A stretch of 64,000 nt of DNA from Rhodococcus sp. PAMC28707 (lineage in GTDB: Bacteria; Actinomycetota; Actinomycetes; Mycobacteriales; Mycobacteriaceae). Below are positions 54,443 through 64,000 of the stretch, piece by piece. The first letter of the stretch is position 1; each line of letters starts with the position of its first letter. The position numbers were made by a program, and so were the translations under genes. The stretch spans positions 4,305,501-4,369,500 of the forward strand of contig NZ_CP039253.1 of NCBI RefSeq assembly GCF_004795915.1, in the 5' to 3' direction. The notes under the pieces are model-generated. The model did no database searches, was not told where the DNA came from, and worked only from the letters and a program-made list of their open reading frames with translations.

Positions 54443-55978
54443 GTGAACGAGTCGAGCATGCCCAGCATGCAATCCACCCCTGACCGACGGGCCAGAGCAC
54501 AGGACTGGCTCGGGCTGGTGGTGCTCGCGTTCGCGGTGCTCCTGATCGCAGTCGACGGCACCGTGCTCGACCTTGCGCTGCCGTTCATCAGCGCCGACCT
54601 TGCACCGACCAGTAATCAGCTGCTGTGGATCATCGACGTCTACTCGTTCGTGTTGGCCGGTCTGCTCATCACGATGGGCACTCTCGGCGATCGGATCGGC
54701 CGTCGTCGGCTGTTGCTCATCGGTGCCGCTGGATTCGGCATCGCATCGATCATCGCTGCATTTTCCGTCAGCCCCGAGATGCTCATCGCAGCGCGGGTAC
54801 TTCAGGGTGTATCCGGTGCGACATTGATGCCCGCGACTCTAGGCCTCATTCGGACGATCTTCACCGACTCGCGTCAACGGATCATGGCGATCGGGGTGTG
54901 GGGCGCTATGGCGGGCGGCGGTGCTGCCGCTGGTCCGCTCGTGGGTGGGTGGCTTCTGGAACACTTCTGGTGGGGATCAGTGTTCCTCATCAACATTCCG
55001 GTCATGCTGGTGCTGATTGCGCTGGGGCCGCTGGTGATCCCAGAATCGAAGGATCCGAACCCGGGCAAATTCGACCTCGTGAGCTCGGCGTTGTCTCTGG
55101 CTGCCCTCGTACCCTTGGTTTTTGCAATCAAGGAGACCGCGACCCATGGTTTCGATACGGTCAACGCCGTCGCTGCAGCCATCGGTATTGCGGCAGGTAT
55201 CGCGTTCGTGAGGCGTCAACGCACCCTGGAATCGCCCATGATCGACCTTCGACTCTTCGCGAAGCCGGCATTCTCGACGGCGGTGTTCACCAACTTTCTT
55301 TCGGTGTTCGCACTTGCCGGAGTTCTGTTCTTCGGTGCTCAATATCTACAGCTCGTCTTGGGCAACAGCCCGCTCCAGGCCGGTCTGCTGCTACTTCCGG
55401 GCACAGTCTCGAGCATCGTGACCTCGTTGATCGCGGCCTACCTGGTGCGCATCTGGTCACCGGGAACGGTGCTCGGAACCGGCTTGGCTGTCGCTGCAGT
55501 AGGCGCGGCTCTGCTGATAGGACTTCGTGCCGACGGTGGACCTGGACTGTTCATCGCCGGATTCGTCCTGGTCGGTGCCGGCGCAGGTGCAGCGCTTACC
55601 CTCACCTCGGACCTGGTCGTGAGCGCGGTCGAACCCGAGCGTGCGGGTGCCGCGTCCGCAGTATCGGAGACAGCGTACGAACTCGGCATCGCGCTCGGCG
55701 TCGCCATTCTCGGAACGGTCGTCATGTCGTACTTCCGTCGAGGCCTCGACGTGTCCGGGCTCGATCCGGTGCAGGCGTTGTCCGCCCAGGAGACGCTCGG
55801 TGGATCTGTTGCCGTCGCCCGCACGCTTCCTTCCCGAGCCGCTGAACTTCTGTCCGAATCCGCTGACGCGGCATTCGTCAGCGGCATGCACGCCGCGGCG
55901 GTGGCTACCTCTGTTGTCATGGCTGCCACTTCGATTGCGGTATTCGTGCGGCTGCGAGGCAACACAACGCATGCGTGA
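54443..55978 (+). CDS. MFS drug exporter, DHA2 (14-helix) family
   Basis: A 511-residue proton-driven exporter with about 14 membrane helices. Motif A GTLGDRIGRRRLLLIG follows helix 2, and the antiporter motif C GAMAGGGAAAGPLVGG lies in helix 5; DGTVLDLALP in helix 1 matches the DHA2 pattern. GTG 54443 has GAGGAGAAGG just upstream. The adjacent TetR gene and two operators indicate substrate-induced expression. Substrates are unknown; relatives export quaternary ammonium compounds, dyes and antibiotics. Confidence 0.92.
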   Translation: MNESSMPSMQSTPDRRARAQDWLGLVVLAFAVLLIAVDGTVLDLALPFISADLAPTSNQLLWIIDVYSFVLAGLLITMGTLGDRIGRRRLLLIGAAGFGIASIIAAFSVSPEMLIAARVLQGVSGATLMPATLGLIRTIFTDSRQRIMAIGVWGAMAGGGAAAGPLVGGWLLEHFWWGSVFLINIPVMLVLIALGPLVIPESKDPNPGKFDLVSSALSLAALVPLVFAIKETATHGFDTVNAVAAAIGIAAGIAFVRRQRTLESPMIDLRLFAKPAFSTAVFTNFLSVFALAGVLFFGAQYLQLVLGNSPLQAGLLLLPGTVSSIVTSLIAAYLVRIWSPGTVLGTGLAVAAVGAALLIGLRADGGPGLFIAGFVLVGAGAGAALTLTSDLVVSAVEPERAGAASAVSETAYELGIALGVAILGTVVMSYFRRGLDVSGLDPVQALSAQETLGGSVAVARTLPSRAAELLSESADAAFVSGMHAAAVATSVVMAATSIAVFVRLRGNTTHA

Positions 55979-56001
55979 CGGGTCGGCTCAGCTGTAGTTC
56001 G

Positions 56002-57753
56002 CTACTTCGTAGCTGCAGGCGCGTTGGCTACGAGAATGGTGAACGAATGGCCGGGGATGGTTGTGGCCGAACCTGTTTCGTCCGAGGTCGGCGGACTCCA
56101 GGACAGGAGAGGGGTGCCGCCGACCGGGACCGTCACCTCGTGCGGTGCGAGGTTGCAGGCCAGCCGAAGCGATCCGCGGTGCAGTACGATCCAGCGCTCG
56201 TCCTCGTCGTAGTCGACGGAAAAGTTCTCGAGCCAGGGATCGGTCAACTCTGGGTGTTCACGCCGCAACGACAGCAGATCGCGGTACATCCGGAGTAGCT
56301 GCGCGTGTTCGCCGGTGCCGAGTTCGGACCAGTCCAGTGTCGATCGCTGGAATGTCTCCGGGTCCTGAGGGTCGGGAATGTCTGCGCTGTCCCAACCGTG
56401 CTCGGCGAACTCCGCTTTACGGCCCTCGGCAGTAGCCTTACCCAACTCGGGCTCGGGGTGTGAAGTGAAGAATTGGAACGGCGTCGACGCGCCCCACTCT
56501 TCGCCCATGAACAACATCGGTGTGTAGGGGGAGGCCAACACCAGTGCGGCCTTGACTGCCAACTGGCCGGGTTCGAGATAGACGCCCGGTCGATCACCGA
56601 TTGCACGGTTGCCGATCTGATCATGTGTCGTGGTGTAGGTCACGAACGAACTCGCCGGAATTCGGCGGGTGTCGATGGGACGGCCGTGCGTCCGGCCTCG
56701 GAAGCTCGAGTACGTTCCCGCATGAAAGAACCCATGGCGGAGGGTAGTCGCCAACGTCTGCAGTGAACCGAAATCTCCGTAGTAGCCCTGCCTTTCACCG
56801 GAAACCGCAGCATGGATGGCATGGTGTATGTCATCGTCCCACTGCGCATCCAGGCCATAACCGCCGCCGGACCGCGCAGTGATGAGGCTCGGGTCGTTGA
56901 GGTCGCTCTCGGCGATCAGAGTCAGTGGGCGTCCGAGATGAGCCGACAGTCGACGAGTGTCCACTACCAATTCTTCGAGCAGGTGGACGGCAGTGTGGTC
57001 GACGATGGCATGGACTGCATCGAGGCGGAGACCGTCGATGTGGAATTCGGAGAACCATCGAAGCGCGTTCTCGATTGCGTAGCGCCGCACCGGCCCCGAG
57101 TCGGTCTCGGCGTAGTTGATCGCCTGGCCCCACGAATTGGATCCCTGAGCGAGATACGGTCCGAATCGGTCGAGGTAGTTGCCGGATGGGCCGAAATGGT
57201 TGTAGACCACGTCGAGTACCACGCCGAGTCCGAGTCGGTGGCAGGCATCGACGAAGCGCTGCAACCCTTCCGGCCCACCGTACGGCTCGTGAACGGTGTA
57301 CCAGAGCACACCGTCGTAACCCCAGTTGTGGGTGCCGTTGAATCCGTTGACCGGCATCACCTCGACGAAGGTGACACCGAGGTCGACGAGGTGGTCGAGT
57401 TTGGCAACGGCCGCGTCGAATGTGCCTTCGGGAGTGAAGGTTCCGATGTGCAACTCGTACAGTGCGCCACCGGGCAGTTGACGGCCGGTCCATGTCGAAT
57501 CGGTCCACTTCGACTCGTCCACACTGTGCAACTGCGAAGGTGCGTGCACCCCGTCCGGTTGACGCGGCGAACGGGGATCCGGAATCACGGTGTCGTCCTC
57601 GTCGAGAAGGAATCCGTATCGGCTGTCCGGCTGAGCTTCCTTTTCGGTGAACCACCAACCGTCGGACCGGCGCTCCATGTCGTGGACGTCGCCGTCCAGA
57701 TGCAGTCGAACCTTCTCGGGGGTCGGTGCCCACACTTGGAAACGGTGGATCAT
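56002..57753 (-). CDS. treZ: Malto-oligosyltrehalose trehalohydrolase
   Basis: GH13 enzyme that releases trehalose from the maltooligosyl-trehalose made by TreY. The 583-residue protein has an N-terminal beta-sandwich (VWAPTPEKVRLHLDG), then the barrel with DVVYNHFGPSGNY, the nucleophile Asp245 in GLRLDAVH, the acid/base Glu282 in LIAESDLND, and TTTHDQIGNRA. Its ATG at 57753 lies 12 bases after the treY stop. It ends in a convergent arrangement with the MFS gene, with 23 bases between stops and no visible terminator. Confidence 0.95.
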   Translation of the reverse strand: MIHRFQVWAPTPEKVRLHLDGDVHDMERRSDGWWFTEKEAQPDSRYGFLLDEDDTVIPDPRSPRQPDGVHAPSQLHSVDESKWTDSTWTGRQLPGGALYELHIGTFTPEGTFDAAVAKLDHLVDLGVTFVEVMPVNGFNGTHNWGYDGVLWYTVHEPYGGPEGLQRFVDACHRLGLGVVLDVVYNHFGPSGNYLDRFGPYLAQGSNSWGQAINYAETDSGPVRRYAIENALRWFSEFHIDGLRLDAVHAIVDHTAVHLLEELVVDTRRLSAHLGRPLTLIAESDLNDPSLITARSGGGYGLDAQWDDDIHHAIHAAVSGERQGYYGDFGSLQTLATTLRHGFFHAGTYSSFRGRTHGRPIDTRRIPASSFVTYTTTHDQIGNRAIGDRPGVYLEPGQLAVKAALVLASPYTPMLFMGEEWGASTPFQFFTSHPEPELGKATAEGRKAEFAEHGWDSADIPDPQDPETFQRSTLDWSELGTGEHAQLLRMYRDLLSLRREHPELTDPWLENFSVDYDEDERWIVLHRGSLRLACNLAPHEVTVPVGGTPLLSWSPPTSDETGSATTIPGHSFTILVANAPAATK

Positions 57754-57765
57754 GGGTGCAGCTCC

Positions 57766-60120
57766 TCAGTTCTCGCGTACCAGCAATGCCACGGGCAGCG
57801 AAGCGAAGAGCACCTCCGCTGAAATCTCGCCCGTGAACACGGAATCGGTCAGACGATCGCGCCACTGTCCGTCGGGGAGTACCACCGCTGTCGATCCCCA
57901 ACCCTGTGATGCGAGTGTCAGCGAATGCCGGGTGGCAAGCGCGATCACATCGGGTTCGGCGAGTACCGATCCGCGGGCGAATCCGAGAACGTGCGTTGCA
58001 GCGGATCCGACGGCGTAGACGGGCGCGTAAGTTCCGCCGACGAAACTGTCGGGCCGCTCACGCCGGAGTCGGAGGGCGGTGCGGACGATATGAAATTTCG
58101 CCGTTCCGCTGCCGTCGACGACGGGTATTGCGGTGTCCGCGAGATGTTCACGTCGCACCGAGTAGTCGACCGGACGCCGATTGTCCGGGTCGACGAGCGA
58201 ATCATCCCATAGTTCGGTGCCCTGGTAGACGTCGGGCACACCGGGCCCGACCAGGTGCAGAAGCTTCTGTCCGAGTGCGTCGTTGCGGCCGTGAGGATCG
58301 AGCCGCGAGACCAGCATGCTGACCGATTCAGCGATCGACCCCGCAGTGATGGAGTCGAGCCAATCGTGGACCGAGGATTCGAATGTCGTTTCGACGTCGT
58401 TCCATCCGGTGCGGAGACCGGCTTCGCGGACGGCCTTTTCGGCATAGGCGTGAAGCCGCGCTCGAAATTCTTCGGTGATCGTGCCGTCAGCGGGCCACAC
58501 GCCGAATGCGTTCTGCCACAAGAACAGTCCGGTTGCCCCGTCCGGGCTCGGCGCGAGCAGTTCCCAGTCCGTCAGACATCGCGCCCAGAGTTCGGGCGTC
58601 TGCGAAAGCACACCGATACGGGCGCGAACATCCTCTCCACGCTTGGTGTCGTGTGTGGACAGCGTCGTCATCGCGGCGGGCCACCGTACTGCTCGATCTG
58701 CGGATGCGAGATGGAACTGCGCTGGGCTGATTCCGAATTCGGCGGGATCGCCGCCGACTTCCTGCAGTGAGATGAGCCGGGTCGCGCGATAGAACAGGCA
58801 ATCCTCGACGCCCTTGGCCGTCACGGCCCCGCATACCTGCTCGAACCGAGCGGCTGATTCGGTGCCACTGATCAGCGAGGTGGTCACCGCATCGAGGCCT
58901 GCTTCGAGGGCCGGGTCGTTCGCGCGGACCTCGCCGACCACTCGTGCGACGGTGCCGGCGAGAGGGCCGTAATCAGATCTGTAGTAGGGCATCCGAGCCA
59001 CCAATGCGACCACCGCAGCGCTGATGTCCTCGTGAGAGATGGCCGTCGAAGACTCGCGCGCGATCGCACGGCTCAGGCGAGAAACCTCGGGCGCCAGATC
59101 GCCCTGTGCAACAGCGACTTTCAAGGACCGCTCGGTCTCATGAAGCCATCTCGCATCATTGACTACCCCCGTGTAGACCCGCGACAGCTCGCCGAGGGCC
59201 CCAGCACCGTCCGGGTCGATGAACACGCCGCCGAGATCGGCTAGAGCGTCGTATCCGGTGGTTCCGTCGACCGGAAGAGATTCGTCCAGGGGTTCGCCGC
59301 GCGCGAGAATCTTTTCCACTACCAGCCAACGGTCCGGCCCGATCACCTCGCGAAGTTCGGTCAGGTAGCCGGCTGGATCGGCGAGGCCATCCGGATGATC
59401 GACTCGCAACCCGTCGACGAGCCCGTCCGACATCCAGCTGCTCACCTGCTGGTGGGAGGCGGTGAAGACGTCGTAGTCCTCCTGGCGAAGTCCGGCAAGG
59501 CCGTTGACCGAGAAGAATCGTCGGTAGCCGACCAGGCCCGCCTTCCAGCTGACCAAACGGTAGGCCTGACGGGCGTGTACTTCCTCCGCGTCACCGTCCT
59601 CGGTTCCCTCTGCGATGGGAAACCTGTGGTCGTAGTACGCGAGCAGAGGCTTCTCACCGGAGACGTCGATCGCCAGTTCCCTTGTGTCCTCTGCGGATCC
59701 GAGTACCGGGAGAGCGATCTTTCCATCGGTGCCGTTGTCGCTGCGCCAGTCGATGTCGAACCAGTCGGCGTAGTCGGATTCTCTGCCGCGAGAGAGAACA
59801 TCCCACCACCAGGCATTCTGCCGTGGGTCCTCGACACCGACGTGATTGGGCACGATGTCGACCACGACGCCCATTCCTCGTGAGTGAAGCTCGGCCACAA
59901 GCGCCTCGAATGCTGCCCGACCACCGAGAGCGGACGAGATGGTCTGCGGATCCACGACGTCGTACCCGTGCGTCGACCCTTCGGTAGCGCTCAGGATCGG
60001 AGAAAGATACGCGTGGGTGACGCCGAGATCGTCGAGATAGTCGACGAGGTCTCGGGCGTCGTCGAGAGTGAATCCATCCCCGCGCAGTTGAAGTCGATAC
60101 GTGCTGGACGGGATCGGCAT
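57766..60120 (-). CDS. treY: Malto-oligosyltrehalose synthase
   Basis: GH13 isomerase that converts the reducing-end alpha-1,4 bond of a maltodextrin to the alpha,alpha-1,1 bond of trehalose. The 784-residue protein starts with PSSTYRLQLRGDGFTLDDARDL, and has VVDIVPNHVGV, GLRVDHPDGL with the nucleophile Asp, and LVVEKILARGEPL with the catalytic Glu. The central helical insert and length fit the family. ATG 60120 is three bases after the glgX stop, so glgX, treY and treZ form one operon. Confidence 0.95.
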   Translation of the reverse strand: MPIPSSTYRLQLRGDGFTLDDARDLVDYLDDLGVTHAYLSPILSATEGSTHGYDVVDPQTISSALGGRAAFEALVAELHSRGMGVVVDIVPNHVGVEDPRQNAWWWDVLSRGRESDYADWFDIDWRSDNGTDGKIALPVLGSAEDTRELAIDVSGEKPLLAYYDHRFPIAEGTEDGDAEEVHARQAYRLVSWKAGLVGYRRFFSVNGLAGLRQEDYDVFTASHQQVSSWMSDGLVDGLRVDHPDGLADPAGYLTELREVIGPDRWLVVEKILARGEPLDESLPVDGTTGYDALADLGGVFIDPDGAGALGELSRVYTGVVNDARWLHETERSLKVAVAQGDLAPEVSRLSRAIARESSTAISHEDISAAVVALVARMPYYRSDYGPLAGTVARVVGEVRANDPALEAGLDAVTTSLISGTESAARFEQVCGAVTAKGVEDCLFYRATRLISLQEVGGDPAEFGISPAQFHLASADRAVRWPAAMTTLSTHDTKRGEDVRARIGVLSQTPELWARCLTDWELLAPSPDGATGLFLWQNAFGVWPADGTITEEFRARLHAYAEKAVREAGLRTGWNDVETTFESSVHDWLDSITAGSIAESVSMLVSRLDPHGRNDALGQKLLHLVGPGVPDVYQGTELWDDSLVDPDNRRPVDYSVRREHLADTAIPVVDGSGTAKFHIVRTALRLRRERPDSFVGGTYAPVYAVGSAATHVLGFARGSVLAEPDVIALATRHSLTLASQGWGSTAVVLPDGQWRDRLTDSVFTGEISAEVLFASLPVALLVREN

Positions 60121-60123
60121 AGG

Positions 60124-62400
<2,277 letters not shown>

Positions 62401-62433
62401 GGGCCAACCTTACTGTGGCCCGGTGTAACCGGC

Positions 62434-64000
62434 TCACCACCAACCGGTGGCCGCCGCAATCTGCCGACTCAACTCGGTCGTCAGAGTGCGAACGTACGTT
62501 GCGGTGAGGTGATGCTCGTCGCGATAGACGAGGACATTGCCCTGGATCACTCGGCATACCGGACCGTCGCACAATGCGTTGGAAAGATCGAGCAGATGTA
62601 CGGATGGGTACTGAAACGACGCCGCCAGCGCCGGGTCGAGCGGGGACAAAGCGTTCTGGCGAGGCACTCCGCATGACGTCGCAGTGCCACCTTCGGCCAA
62701 ACAATCGGCCGCTCGGTACGCAACGCCGTCGCGAGCGAGCCATGGATTGTCGCGGACGCCGAGAACCGGAACTCCGTGATCGGCCAACTGGGCCCACACC
62801 TGTACGTAAGAATCCGGGGTGACGTCGCCGGGACCGTCGGGGCGTGGGCGCGTCGAGTTGGTGAAGACGTAGTCGGGTTTGCTTCGCTCGATCTCGCCGA
62901 GAACGGAGTCGGACCAGTCGAGACAACCGGGGTATTCGCTGTCGCCGAGCATCGGCATGCTTCCGACGGTGAGTGGACAGCCCATCTTCAGATAGGTGAC
63001 TACTCGGAAACCTTTCTCGCGTCCCAGTTGATCGAGGGCGGTGATCCAATGTTCGGCGTGCGAACCTCCCGCCAGGGCTATCGTCCGTTCGGAATCCTTG
63101 TTCCCGTACTCGCAGCTGATGACATCACGGGTATCGAAGTCCGCTATGCATCCCTCGATCGTCGTGATGGGGAGGTCTGCGGGAGCAGAGAACAACGCGG
63201 GTATCACTTCGGCGTCCTCTGCGAGTGCGCCGTCGGTGAGGACTAGTGCGCCCGGATGCGTCGATGCATCGACGATGGAGCCGGCTTGCAGGTCAGTGAC
63301 GGAGCGGTCGATGTAATAGTTCCATCCGACAGAACCACAGACGACGACCGCGGCCGTCGCTGTTGCCACGACGGTGATCAACACCTTGGGAATCGACATG
63401 TTCGGCGCTTGCAAGGGCTTCTCGACCAACCGAACTGTTGCCGTTGCGAGAAGTACCGACAAGCCGACGACGAAGAAACCCAGAGTCGGGCCGGCGGACG
63501 GCTCGCCGGTCCAGAACAGTGCGAAGATCAGGATCGGCCAATGCCACAGGTACAGGGGGAAGGCAATCGAGCCCAGCCACACTCCGAACCGTGTGCTCAT
63601 CAGCCGCGCGACGGGGGTCGCCGGGCCGGCGAGAATCAGCGCGACGGTCGCCGAAACGGGCAGCAGCGCCCACGGGCCGGGAAACTCCCGGACGCCGTCG
63701 AGAACGAACCCGCACAAGGCGATGGCCGTCAGTCCGGCGAAGGCGAGCAGCGTGCTTGCCGACCTGCCGACCCACGACTGCCCGTCCCGCCAACGGTGTG
63801 CCGGGCGGTCGCGGGCTTGTCGGGCCGCGAACAATGCTGCGATTGCCGCTCCGATCAAGATTTCCCACAAGCGTGCTCCGGTGTCGTAGTAGTTCCACGA
63901 CTGCATTTCGCTGGTGCCATCGGCGGCGTAAACGAAGGACAGAAGCGCGGCACCTGCGAACAAGACGAGGTAGAGACCGGCAGGGGGGCTCATCGGCTGC
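62434..64000 (-). CDS. Acyltransferase-3 / SGNH-domain membrane protein, N-terminal end outside the window
   Basis: At least 522 residues are visible and the frame stays open to the right edge, so roughly 200 N-terminal residues are missing; the in-frame ATG at 63993 is probably internal. The first 230 residues are membrane helices of the acyltransferase-3 domain (FPLYLWHWPILIF is typical). After a membrane helix, an exported SGNH domain has ALAGGSHAEHW as block I and DEHHLT as the catalytic Asp-His block. This matches Rv1565c, next to treX in M. tuberculosis. The family O-acylates exported or cell-surface glycans; the substrate is unknown. Confidence 0.9.
   Translation of the reverse strand, partial: QPMSPPAGLYLVLFAGAALLSFVYAADGTSEMQSWNYYDTGARLWEILIGAAIAALFAARQARDRPAHRWRDGQSWVGRSASTLLAFAGLTAIALCGFVLDGVREFPGPWALLPVSATVALILAGPATPVARLMSTRFGVWLGSIAFPLYLWHWPILIFALFWTGEPSAGPTLGFFVVGLSVLLATATVRLVEKPLQAPNMSIPKVLITVVATATAAVVVCGSVGWNYYIDRSVTDLQAGSIVDASTHPGALVLTDGALAEDAEVIPALFSAPADLPITTIEGCIADFDTRDVISCEYGNKDSERTIALAGGSHAEHWITALDQLGREKGFRVVTYLKMGCPLTVGSMPMLGDSEYPGCLDWSDSVLGEIERSKPDYVFTNSTRPRPDGPGDVTPDSYVQVWAQLADHGVPVLGVRDNPWLARDGVAYRAADCLAEGGTATSCGVPRQNALSPLDPALAASFQYPSVHLLDLSNALCDGPVCRVIQGNVLVYRDEHHLTATYVRTLTTELSRQIAAATGWW

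Noticed and set aside
63070..63090. GGSH instead of GDSH in the SGNH block I as a sign of an inactive domain
   Set aside because: The Ser and the distal Asp-His block (DEHHLT) are present, and Gly at this position is, as far as I recall, common in actinobacterial members.

Overview
The window is a high-GC actinobacterial chromosome segment. Gene content and order match the mycolic-acid group (Mycobacteriales). Carotenoid genes wrapped around the mannosyltransferase gene mptA, and ileS lying directly after divIVA, point to Rhodococcus or a close relative. The genus is inferred from gene order and remembered families, not from a search. No tRNA, rRNA, insertion sequence, prophage or CRISPR array was seen.

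Left part (1-14544). A truncated pknL kinase gene reads out of the window, divergent from its usual partner, a Rv2175c-like DNA-binding protein. Next comes a leftward operon crtE-crtI-mptA-crtB, then metF on the other strand. A second leftward operon follows: crtO, cruF, lppM and a family-2 glycosyltransferase. Together these could make a keto, hydroxylated and glycosylated monocyclic carotenoid, but no lycopene cyclase is present. A GNAT acetyltransferase gene and a HEPN-family gene then diverge around an exact LexA (SOS) box. A DUF3040 membrane protein gene ending in a strong terminator closes this part.

Centre (14545-35286). This is the division and cell-wall (dcw) cluster: mraZ, rsmH, ftsL-like, pbpB, murE, murF, mraY, murD, ftsW, murG, murC, ftsQ, ftsZ, pgeF, yggS-like, sepF, yggT, divIVA and a small membrane protein. 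Most genes from rsmH to ftsQ overlap by four bases (ATGA or GTGA), implying translational coupling. Three 10-bp-spaced MraZ boxes overlap the mraZ promoter. The mraZ-rsmH gap holds a tandem pair of 34-bp hairpin repeats.

Right part (35287-64000). ileS sits behind a T-box leader with an Ile (ATC) specifier. It is followed by def, dinB, an MTB12-like lipoprotein gene, two leftward lipoprotein genes divergent from lspA, an rluD-type pseudouridine synthase gene and dnaE1. Then come a small antisense membrane protein gene, a Ddn-like nitroreductase gene, an Old Yellow Enzyme-type reductase gene with a palindromic promoter, ilvA, a TetR/MFS efflux pair with two matching operators, and the leftward group glgX-treY-treZ for making trehalose from glycogen. 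A truncated acyltransferase-3/SGNH gene ends the window. Several genes (Rv2175c-like, metF, the 43220 lipoprotein, the OYE gene, tetR) have a TANNNT -10 box 6-7 bases before the start codon, the signature of leaderless mRNAs.
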